Shown here: piece after piece, positions 5,082 to 10,468 of the stretch
Numbering within the stretch: the stretch's first letter is position 1
How the letters are laid out: each line of letters opens with the position of its first letter
Source of the DNA: Chloroflexota bacterium
GTDB lineage: Bacteria; Chloroflexota; Anaerolineae; Anaerolineales; DRKV01
Direction of reading: 5' to 3'
DNA length: 10,468 nucleotides
Assembly (NCBI GenBank): GCA_011051635.1
Contig: DRKV01000219.1
Location: 1-10,468, forward strand
Program-made: the position numbers and the translations under genes
The notes under the pieces: model-generated
Databases searched by the model: none
The model's input: only the letters and a program-made list of their open reading frames with translations
What the model was told of the DNA's origin: nothing

Positions 5082-5753
5082 TTACGCTTTTTCGACTTGC
5101 AAGAAATCCAATTCTACGGGCGTTTCCCGCCCGAAGAAACTGACCATGACGCGGACTTTGGCGCGTTCCATATCTACTTCGGCCACTGTGCCGCGGAAGT
5201 CGTTGAAAGGCCCATCAATGATACGCACGCGGTCTCCGGGTTTGAAAGTCACTTTGATGCGCGGCGCATCGGCCTCCATGCGTTTGATAATTTGGGCTAC
5301 TTCTTCGGGGCGCAGGGGCGTAGGGGTGTTCCCCATCCCGACGAAGCCGGTCACGCCCGGCGTGTTGCGGACGACGTACCAGGATTCCTCGGTCAACACC
5401 ATGTTGACGAGAATGTACCCTGGGAAAACGCGGCGTTCCACGGTACGGCGTTTGCCTTCCTTGACCTCGATTTCCTCTTCTGTGGGAACGACGACATCAA
5501 AGATTTTGTCGCGCATCCCCATGCTTTCGATACGCTGCTCGAGGTTGTGGCGCACCTTGTTCTCATATCCTGAGTAACAATGCACGACATACCAGGCCCG
5601 CTTGTCTTCCTCGGACTCAGGCTTTTCTCCGCGCGCGGCAGATTCGAGGAGAGCATCCACGCTTTCCTCAATGGAACTTCCCTCGTCGCCAGAAGAAAAC
5701 AGGCTTCCAAAGGGATTGTCCAGCATGTCGGGCATATTATCTTCTTCAAACAT
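5082..5753 (-). CDS. nusG: Transcription elongation/antitermination factor NusG, with N-terminal extension
   Basis: NusG binds the RNA polymerase clamp and couples transcription to translation through ribosomal protein S10 or to Rho. The product is 223 residues, longer than the usual 175-190. The NGN domain spans about 53-160, opening WYVVHCYSGYENKV (54-67) and including the FPGYILVNM motif; the KOW domain spans about 170-209, with FKPGDRVRIIDGPFNDFRGTV. The first 53 residues are a separate acidic, Ser/Glu-rich segment with no predicted fold. ATG 5753 is chosen because a longer frame would overlap secE; GAGGTG sits eight bases upstream. Met codons at residues 7 and 10 are alternatives. It follows secE, the usual order, with a large inverted repeat in the spacer. 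Confidence 0.96.
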   Translation of the reverse strand: MFEEDNMPDMLDNPFGSLFSSGDEGSSIEESVDALLESAARGEKPESEEDKRAWYVVHCYSGYENKVRHNLEQRIESMGMRDKIFDVVVPTEEEIEVKEGKRRTVERRVFPGYILVNMVLTEESWYVVRNTPGVTGFVGMGNTPTPLRPEEVAQIIKRMEADAPRIKVTFKPGDRVRIIDGPFNDFRGTVAEVDMERAKVRVMVSFFGRETPVELDFLQVEKA

Positions 5754-5773
5754 GCGCTTGCACCTCTGCTCCA

Positions 5774-5820
5774 CCTCTCGAGACCCCAGAGGCCTCCAAG
5801 ACCTCCGAGGTCTCGAGAGG
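5774..5820. repeat. 12-bp perfect inverted repeat in the secE-nusG spacer
   Basis: CCTCTCGAGACC (5774-5785) and GGTCTCGAGAGG (5809-5820) are exact reverse complements around a 23-base centre, each arm holding CTCGAG. A second, mutually exclusive dyad, AGACCTC-C-GAGGTCT (5799-5813), overlaps the right arm. There is no U-run after it in either direction. It ends about 20 bases before the nusG start on the leftward RNA. It may be a dispersed palindromic repeat or an intercistronic RNA stem. Confidence 0.85.
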
Positions 5821-5842
5821 CCTTGAGGGGGGCTGGAACCAT

Positions 5843-6061
5843 TTACACAATCAAAGCGACCAGTTTGGTCAACAGGTAATCCAGCAATCCCATAAAAACG
5901 CTCATGCCGAGCAACACAATGACCACAATGATAGAAAGGTTTTGGGTCTCGCGGCGGGTCGGCCAACTGACCTTGCGCAATTCGCCAACCGTCTCTCGGA
6001 AGAAGCGCTGAATGGCGTTATCTTGCTTGCGTCTTGCATTTTTCTTCGTATTCTTGCTCAC
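5843..6061 (-). CDS. secE: Preprotein translocase subunit SecE
   Basis: SecE is the clamp subunit of the SecYEG channel in the cytoplasmic membrane. The 72-residue single-span form is typical of most bacteria other than E. coli. A basic, Lys/Arg/Asn-rich N-terminus (1-15) precedes the conserved amphipathic motif FRETVGELRKVSWPTRRET (21-39), followed by one transmembrane helix at about 43-61 and a short hydrophobic tail. The start is GTG 6061, with AAGGAG (6074-6069) seven bases upstream. It is separated from the upstream tRNA-Trp gene by a strong terminator and followed by nusG after 89 bases. Confidence 0.96.
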   Translation of the reverse strand: MSKNTKKNARRKQDNAIQRFFRETVGELRKVSWPTRRETQNLSIIVVIVLLGMSVFMGLLDYLLTKLVALIV

Positions 6062-6100
6062 TACACTGCTCCTTGCGAATAGTGCGCTTCACGAACTTAC

Positions 6101-6137
6101 TCAAAAAAACGCCGCTGACATGACGGCGTTTTTTTGA
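6101..6137. terminator. Intrinsic terminator between tRNA-Trp and secE
   Basis: A perfect 14-bp inverted repeat: TCA7CGCCG (6101-6114) and CGGCGT7TGA (6124-6137) around a nine-base loop. Flanking runs of seven A and seven T give it U-tracts in both directions. For leftward transcription it lies four bases beyond the tRNA-Trp CCA end and 39 bases before the secE start. Confidence 0.92.
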
Positions 6138-6140
6138 TGC

Positions 6141-6217
6141 TGGCAGGCCAGGAGGGACTCGAACCCCCAACCCCCGGTTTTGGAGACCGGTGCTCTGCCA
6201 AATTGAGCTACTGGCCT
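6141..6217 (-). tRNA. trnW: tRNA-Trp, anticodon CCA
   Basis: The leftward RNA folds as a full cloverleaf: acceptor arms AGGCCAG and CTGGCCT, D-arm GCTC...AGC, anticodon stem CCGGT/ACCGG with loop CTCCAAA (anticodon CCA), T-arm GGGGG-TTCGAGT-CCCTC with one G-U pair, and discriminator G. The 3' CCA is encoded (6143-6141). Discriminator G and anticodon CCA both agree with tryptophan. It sits between rpmG and secE, a position of tRNA-Trp also known in other bacteria. Confidence 0.97.
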
Positions 6218-6246
6218 ACGTATGAGAGAGAAAACGTTCTGATTGA

Positions 6247-6270
6247 CGAGAAGGGCAGAGATTCTTCTCG
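6247..6270. other. Hairpin in the rpmG-tRNA-Trp spacer
   Basis: CGAGAAG (6247-6253) and CTTCTCG (6264-6270) form a 7-bp stem with a ten-base loop, starting 14 bases after the rpmG stop on the leftward RNA. No U-run follows, so termination is unlikely; a processing signal before the tRNA 5' end is possible. I see no promoter in the remaining bases to 6218. Confidence 0.35.
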
Positions 6271-6284
6271 CCGCCGTTGCAACC

Positions 6285-6452
6285 TTATTTGGTTTCCCGG
6301 TGCAGCGTGTGTTTGCGGCAGCGGGGGCAATACTTTTTCAGTTCCATGCGGCCAGGGTCATTGCGACGGTTCTTTTCCGTCGTGTAGTTGCGTTCCTTGC
6401 ACTCTGTGCAAGCCAACGTAATGACTGGCCGAACACCTTTTTTAGAAGCCAT
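6285..6452 (-). CDS. rpmG: 50S ribosomal protein L33, zinc-binding form
   Basis: A small 23S rRNA-binding protein near the E site. The 55-residue product MASKKGVRPVITLACTEC... has the family pattern: CTEC at 15-18, RNYTTEKNRRNDPGRMELKKYCPRC at 21-45, and a basic tail HTLHRETK. Four cysteines in two CxxC pairs (15/18 and 42/45) mark the zinc-ribbon (C+) form rather than the zinc-independent paralogue. ATG 6452 is the start by homology; the upstream GGTAGGTAG gives only a weak Shine-Dalgarno. It lies between tuf and tRNA-Trp, a common arrangement in deep-branching bacteria. Confidence 0.96.
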   Translation of the reverse strand: MASKKGVRPVITLACTECKERNYTTEKNRRNDPGRMELKKYCPRCRKHTLHRETK

Positions 6453-6482
6453 AATCTACCTACCAACAATTTTAGACACTTA

Positions 6483-6510
6483 TCGAGGGCGCACGTCTGT
6501 GCGCCCCCGA
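6483..6510. other. GC-rich hairpin in the tuf-rpmG spacer
   Basis: GGGCGCAC (6487-6494) and GTGCGCCC (6499-6506) form an 8-bp stem with a four-base loop, extended by TCG (6483-6485) and CGA (6508-6510) past an A-C mismatch. It starts 31 bases after the tuf stop. No U-run follows on the leftward RNA, so I read it as an intercistronic stabiliser or partial terminator rather than a true end of transcription. Confidence 0.6.
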
Positions 6511-6541
6511 TGCAATTATCTCACACAATTCAGGCGACAGG

Positions 6542-7744
6542 TCAGTCGAGAATTTCGGTGATGACGCCTGCGCCAACGGTCAGGCCGCCTTCACGGATAG
6601 CGAACTTGGAACCCTGCTCCAGCGCCACAGGCACGATGAGTTCCACTTCCATGTTCACGTTGTCGCCGGGCATGACCATTTCCACGCCCTCAGGCAATTT
6701 GATGGAGCCCGTCACGTCCATCGTCCGAATGTAGAACTGCGGACGATACCCGCTGAAGAACGGCTTGTGGCGACCCCCCTCTTCCTTGCGCAGCACGTAC
6801 ACTTCCGCCATGAAGTGCTTGTGCGGCGTGATGCTCTTCGGCTTCGCCAACACCATCCCCCGCTCCACTTCGTCGCGGTTGATGCCCCGCAGCAGGATAC
6901 CGGCGTTGTCGCCCGCCATACCCTCGTCCAGCGACTTGTGGAACATTTCAATGCCCGTCACTACCGAGGTCATGATTTCGTCCCGCAGACCCACGATTTC
7001 CACCGGGTCGCCCAGGCGCACGATACCGCGCTCGATGCGCCCCGTCACCACCGTGCCGCGGCCCTTGATGCTGAACACGTCCTCAATCGGCATCATGAAC
7101 GGCTTTTCCGTATCGCGCACCGGCTCAGGGATGTATTCGTCAATCACCCGCAGCAACTCGATGATGGGCTGGTATTCCGGCGCACTCAAGTCCTGACTGG
7201 TGCTCTCCAGCGCCTGCAACGCCGAACCCTTCACGATGGGCGTCTCGTCGCCGGGGAAACCGTACTCGTTCAGCAACTCGCGCAGTTCCAACTCCACCAG
7301 TTCCAGCAGTTCGGGGTCATCCATCTGGTCGGTCTTGTTCAGGAAGACCACGATGCTGGGCACTTCCACCTGGCGGGCCAACAGGACGTGCTCGCGCGTC
7401 TGCGGCATCGGGCCGTCGGGGGCCGCCACCACCAGGATGGCGCCGTCCACCTGCGCCGCGCCCGTAATCATGTTCTTGATGTAGTCGCGGTGACCGGGCA
7501 TATCCACGTGGGCGTAGTGACGCTTTTCCGTCTCGTATTCCACGTGGGCGATGTTGATGGTGATGCCGCGCTCTTTTTCTTCGGGGGCATTGTCAATCTG
7601 GTCGTAGGCTTTGTACTCTGCCTTGCCCATCATGGCCGCCACTTTCGTGATGGCCGCCGTCAACGTCGTCTTCCCGTGGTCGATGTGCCCCATCGTCCCC
7701 ACGTTCAGATGCGGTTTCGTGCGCTCAAATTTCTGCTTTCCCAT
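6542..7744 (-). CDS. tuf: Translation elongation factor EF-Tu
   Basis: EF-Tu delivers aminoacyl-tRNA to the ribosomal A site as a GTP complex. The 400-residue protein carries all GTPase motifs: P-loop GHIDHGKT (19-26), switch I around EKERGITI (57-64), G3 DMPGH (82-86) with catalytic H86, G4 NKTD (137-140) and G5 SAL (175-177). Domains 2 and 3 follow from about 215 and 305. The G3 surroundings read VDMPGHRDYIKNM where many bacteria have VDCPGHADYIKNM, that is, Met and Arg at 83 and 87. The start is ATG 7744, with AGGAG (7757-7753) eight bases upstream; a longer frame to 7792 has no support. It follows fusA as in the str operon, and rpmG comes next. Confidence 0.99.
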   Translation of the reverse strand: MGKQKFERTKPHLNVGTMGHIDHGKTTLTAAITKVAAMMGKAEYKAYDQIDNAPEEKERGITINIAHVEYETEKRHYAHVDMPGHRDYIKNMITGAAQVDGAILVVAAPDGPMPQTREHVLLARQVEVPSIVVFLNKTDQMDDPELLELVELELRELLNEYGFPGDETPIVKGSALQALESTSQDLSAPEYQPIIELLRVIDEYIPEPVRDTEKPFMMPIEDVFSIKGRGTVVTGRIERGIVRLGDPVEIVGLRDEIMTSVVTGIEMFHKSLDEGMAGDNAGILLRGINRDEVERGMVLAKPKSITPHKHFMAEVYVLRKEEGGRHKPFFSGYRPQFYIRTMDVTGSIKLPEGVEMVMPGDNVNMEVELIVPVALEQGSKFAIREGGLTVGAGVITEILD

Positions 7745-7781
7745 GGAATTTTCTCCTATGAATGCTGTGTTCTGCTGCGAG

Positions 7782-7804
7782 GCAGTCCCCAAAGCGGCGA
7801 CTGC
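7782..7804. other. Small dyad in the fusA-tuf spacer
   Basis: GCAGTC (7782-7787) and GACTGC (7799-7804) are complementary around 11 bases. The stem is short and no U-run follows on the leftward RNA. It is the only structure I can point to in this 83-base spacer besides the tuf ribosome binding site. Confidence 0.35.
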
Positions 7805-7827
7805 ATGGAAGACTAGACAATCCTTGC

Positions 7828-9897
7828 TTATCCGATGATTTCTTTGGCTACACTTTCGGAGACGCGGGCGTAATGGTCAAACTCCATCGAGAAGACACCG
7901 CGTCCTTGCGTGCCGGAACGTAAGGCGGTGGCATAGCCGAACATCTCGGCCAGGGGAACCATCGCTTTCACCGCCTGGGCGTTGCCGGGACGCATTTCCA
8001 TTCCCAGAATTTCACCGCGGCGGGCGTTGAGTTGCCCGATAACGTCGCCGAGAAATTCCTCGGGAATGACCACTTCGACTTTCATAACCGGCTCCAGCAA
8101 CACGGGGCGTCCCATACGCAAACCTTCCCGGAAGGCCATAGAGCCGGCCATCTTGAAGGCCATTTCGCTGGAATCGACCTCGTGGTAAGAGCCATCGTAC
8201 AGGCGCACGAGGATGTCCACCACCGGATACCCCGCCAGAACGCCCGCATCGGCGGCTTCGCGGATGCCCTTCTCCACCGCGGGGATGTATTCCCTGGGAA
8301 TCGCCCCGCCCACGATTTTGTCTTCGAAGACGATGCCGCTGCCCGGTTCCGCCGGTTCCAGTTCAAGGACGACATGCCCGTATTGACCGCGCCCGCCGGT
8401 CTGTTTGACGTAGCGCATTTCCGCTTTGGGCACGGGACGGGTAATCGTCTCGCGATAGGCCACCTGAGGGCGCCCAATGCGGGCCCGCACGCGGAATTCG
8501 CGCAACATGCGGTCTACCAGGACTTCCAGGTGCAATTCGCCCATCCCGGAGATAATCGTCTGCCCGGTATTCTCGTCGGTACGCACCCGAAAGGTGGGGT
8601 CTTCCTCGGAGAGTTTCCGCAGGGCCTCCGCCATCTTGGATTGGTCGGCCTTCGTTTTAGGTTCAATCGCGATGGAGATGACCGGCTCCGGGAAGGTGAT
8701 GCTCTCCAGAACGATGGGGTTGGCCGCATCGCAGAGCGTATCGCCGGTGAAGGTGTTGCGGAAACCGAGAGAAGCAGCGATGTCCCCGGCGCGCACTTCC
8801 AGGATGTCCTCGCGGCGGTCAGCATACATCCGAATCAGGCGGCCAATCCGTTCCCGTTTGCCAGAAGTGGCATTGTAAATGGTAGCGCCTTTGGTAATCT
8901 TCCCGGAGTACACCCGGAAGTAGGCCAGACGGCCCACATAGGGGTCGGTCACAATTTTGAAGACCAGCGCCGCAGTGGGTTCATCGTCGGAGGCGTGCCG
9001 GACGACTTCCTCCCCGGTCTTGGGGTGGATGCCGCGTACCGGTGGAATATCCACGGGGGAGGGGAGAAAATCCACAACGGCATCCAACAGGGGCTGGACA
9101 CCTTTGTTCTTCAGGGAAGTGCCACAATATACGGGGGTGGCTTTCCCTGCAATGGTGGCATTCCGCAGGGCGCGGCGCAAGTCATCCGCCCCGATGCGCT
9201 CACCCTCCAGGTACATCATGGTCAGGTCGTCATCCAGTTCCGCAATCTGCTCAATCATGCGCTCGCGCATATGGGCCACTTTTTCCTGCAACTCGGCAGG
9301 AATTTCTGTGACGCGCGGCTCCTTGCCCAGGTCGTCCACCCAGATGATGGCTTTTTCGTCAAAAAGGTCCACCACACCTTCGAAATCGGCTTCAACGCCA
9401 ATCGGGCACTGGACGGCAATGGGGTTAGCGCCCAGCCGGTCGCGGATGGTCTCGATGGTGCGCTCGTAGGAAGCGCCCACGCGGTCCATCTTGTTCACGA
9501 AGCAGATGCGCGGCACATTGTAGCGGTCTGCTTGCCGCCAGACCGTCTCGCTTTGCGGCTCCACACCCTGGACGGCATCGAAAATCACCACGCCACCATC
9601 GAGGACGCGCAGGGAACGCTGCACTTCGGCAGTGAAGTCAATGTGCCCCGGCGTATCAATGATGTTGATTTGGGTATCCTTCCAAAAACACGTGGTTGCC
9701 GCCGCGGTAATGGTAATGCCCCGCTCCTGCTCTTGCTCCATCCAATCCATCGTGGCTGCGCCGTCATGCACTTCGCCAATGCGGTGGATTTTTTGAGTGT
9801 AGAACAAAATACGTTCGGTGAGCGTTGTTTTACCCGCGTCAATGTGGGCAATTATTCCGATGTTTCTGGTTCGCTCTAGCGGATATTTTCTTTCCAT
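7828..9897 (-). CDS. fusA: Translation elongation factor EF-G
   Basis: EF-G is the GTPase that drives translocation and, with RRF, ribosome recycling. The protein has 689 residues, close to the usual 690-705. GTPase motifs are AHIDAGKT (17-24), the switch I region QERGITITAAAT (57-68), DTPGH (81-85) and NKMD (135-138). Later landmarks are domain II from about 290, SGMGELHLEVLVDRM in domain III (450-464) and the domain IV sequence TGGRGQYGHV (500-509). ATG 9897 fits the family N-terminus (MERKYPLERTRNIGI). I see no proper Shine-Dalgarno: the nearest purine run, GAGAGA, is about 14-19 bases from the ATG in an A/T-rich leader. It lies between rpsG and tuf as in the str operon. Confidence 0.99.
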   Translation of the reverse strand: MERKYPLERTRNIGIIAHIDAGKTTLTERILFYTQKIHRIGEVHDGAATMDWMEQEQERGITITAAATTCFWKDTQINIIDTPGHIDFTAEVQRSLRVLDGGVVIFDAVQGVEPQSETVWRQADRYNVPRICFVNKMDRVGASYERTIETIRDRLGANPIAVQCPIGVEADFEGVVDLFDEKAIIWVDDLGKEPRVTEIPAELQEKVAHMRERMIEQIAELDDDLTMMYLEGERIGADDLRRALRNATIAGKATPVYCGTSLKNKGVQPLLDAVVDFLPSPVDIPPVRGIHPKTGEEVVRHASDDEPTAALVFKIVTDPYVGRLAYFRVYSGKITKGATIYNATSGKRERIGRLIRMYADRREDILEVRAGDIAASLGFRNTFTGDTLCDAANPIVLESITFPEPVISIAIEPKTKADQSKMAEALRKLSEEDPTFRVRTDENTGQTIISGMGELHLEVLVDRMLREFRVRARIGRPQVAYRETITRPVPKAEMRYVKQTGGRGQYGHVVLELEPAEPGSGIVFEDKIVGGAIPREYIPAVEKGIREAADAGVLAGYPVVDILVRLYDGSYHEVDSSEMAFKMAGSMAFREGLRMGRPVLLEPVMKVEVVIPEEFLGDVIGQLNARRGEILGMEMRPGNAQAVKAMVPLAEMFGYATALRSGTQGRGVFSMEFDHYARVSESVAKEIIG

Positions 9898-9929
9898 AAT
9901 TACTATTTAATCTCTCAAAACAGATTCAA

Positions 9930-9972
9930 AGTCCAAAGACACTTAACCCCATCAAGCGCTTTGGACTCCAAA
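9930..9972. promoter_or_regulatory. Overlapping dyads in the rpsG-fusA leader
   Basis: AGTCCAAAG (9930-9938) and CTTTGGACT (9959-9967) form a perfect 9-bp stem with a 20-base loop. TTTGGA (9960-9965) and TCCAAA (9967-9972) form a second small dyad that uses the same bases, so only one can form at a time. The element sits in the 119-base rpsG-fusA spacer, ending 32 bases before the fusA start on the leftward RNA. The role is unknown. Confidence 0.6.
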
Positions 9973-10016
9973 CCGTCGATTGCTATGAAACTGGCACACC
10001 GTATAAACGGCTTACA

Positions 10017-10468
10017 CTACCACCGGTAGTGAGCAAACGCTTTGTTTGCCTCTGCCATACGATGGGTATCATCTTTCTTTTTAACAGCCGAACCCTGTCC
10101 TTTTGCCGCATCCAGAAATTCGGCAGCCAGTTTTTCGACCATCGATTTGCCATTGCGCGCCCGGGCAGAAGCCAGCAGCCAGCGCAACGCCAAACTCCGG
10201 CGGCGCTCGGCGCGAACTTCCATCGGCACCTGGTAGGTTGCCCCACCCACACGCCGCGGTCGAACCTCAACCAGCGGGGTTACGTTTTTCACCGCTTCTT
10301 CAAAAACTTCGATGCCGGGTTTTTTGGCTCGCTCACCGGCAAGGTCAATCGCGCCATACACAATGCGAGTCGCCAAACTCTTTTTTCCACCGCGCATCAC
10401 TTTATTAATGAAGCGAGACACCAATTCACTGTTATATTTAACATCCGGTTCAACTACTCGTTGAGGAG
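10017..10468 (-). CDS. rpsG: 30S ribosomal protein S7, 5' end outside window
   Basis: S7 nucleates assembly of the 30S head by binding the 3' major domain of 16S rRNA, and in E. coli it represses the str operon. The frame stays open to the window edge: 14 whole codons precede the TTG at 10424 and read PQRVVEPDVKYNSE, leading into LVSRFINKVMRGGKKS. The TTG is therefore an internal Leu codon, not the start. About 149 residues are visible of an expected 156 or so. Characteristic segments are LVEVRPRRVGGATYQVPMEV and RRSLALRWLLASAR in the middle and MAEANKAFAHYRW at the C-terminus. fusA follows after 119 bases. Confidence 0.98.
   Translation of the reverse strand, partial: PQRVVEPDVKYNSELVSRFINKVMRGGKKSLATRIVYGAIDLAGERAKKPGIEVFEEAVKNVTPLVEVRPRRVGGATYQVPMEVRAERRRSLALRWLLASARARNGKSMVEKLAAEFLDAAKGQGSAVKKKDDTHRMAEANKAFAHYRW

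Noticed and set aside
5754..5966. Longer NusG reading frame extending into secE
   Set aside because: It would overlap most of the SecE coding region in another frame and cross the 12-bp inverted repeat; the ATG at 5753 is the credible start.
6453..6541. Promoter for rpmG from the TAAAAT box near the rpmG start
   Set aside because: The base run at the -35 distance does not resemble TTGACA, and the GC-rich hairpin occupies the space; a single -10-like match in A/T-rich DNA is not enough.
6767..7816. A 349-codon plus-strand open frame opposite tuf
   Set aside because: Antisense shadow of EF-Tu; low-complexity His/Arg/Leu composition and no plausible ribosome binding site.
8032..9879. A 615-codon open frame on the plus strand opposite fusA
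   Set aside because: It is the complement of a certain EF-G gene, has no recognisable motifs, and is His/Gly/Val-rich as expected from antisense reading of a GC-rich gene.
1..10468. A novel defence, secretion or biosynthetic system
   Set aside because: Every gene except the small CBS protein and the endonuclease IV-like protein has a well-established housekeeping role, and those two belong to known families; nothing supports a hidden multi-gene system here.

Overview
The window is core bacterial chromosome, most likely from Chloroflexota (Anaerolineae-like). That assignment is inferred from a moderately GC-rich sequence, the character of the EF-Tu, NusG and S7 proteins, and the gene order; it was not tested by any search. 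I see no phage, transposon, CRISPR array or defence genes. The candidate new biology lies in the RNA-level control elements between ribosomal-protein genes.

Layout. Positions 1-2543 read rightward: the 3' part of ybeY (rRNA maturation endoribonuclease), dgkA (undecaprenol/diacylglycerol kinase), an endonuclease IV-like TIM-barrel protein, and a two-CBS-domain protein. A bidirectional terminator at about 2561-2600 separates these from a long leftward block. Read in its direction of transcription (right to left), that block is rpsG (5' end outside the window), fusA, tuf, rpmG, tRNA-Trp(CCA), secE, nusG, rplK, rplA, rplJ, rplL. It joins the str operon end (S7, EF-G, EF-Tu) to the secE-nusG-L11-L1-L10-L12 cluster. 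rpoBC, which follows rplL in many bacteria, is absent; rplL ends at the shared terminator.

Function. The leftward block supplies translation factors (EF-G, EF-Tu), the ribosomal stalk and L1 arm (L11, L1, L10, L7/L12), S7 and L33, the SecE translocon subunit and the transcription factor NusG. The rightward block holds rRNA processing and lipid-carrier recycling genes (a known ybeY-dgkA neighbourhood) plus a putative DNA-repair nuclease and a nucleotide-sensing CBS protein.

Regulatory structure. The rplA-rplJ spacer carries an L10-leader-type aptamer, a 14-bp intrinsic terminator, and a segment that could pair with the aptamer as an antiterminator, which suggests autogenous attenuation by L10. 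The spacers in front of rplK and rplA contain two diverged copies of one 41-bp element with a covarying hairpin beside each ribosome binding site. A strong terminator lies between tRNA-Trp and secE, a 12-bp inverted repeat lies upstream of nusG, and competing hairpins lie upstream of fusA. No gene-free stretch exceeds 300 bases; the longest is the 242-base rplA-rplJ leader.
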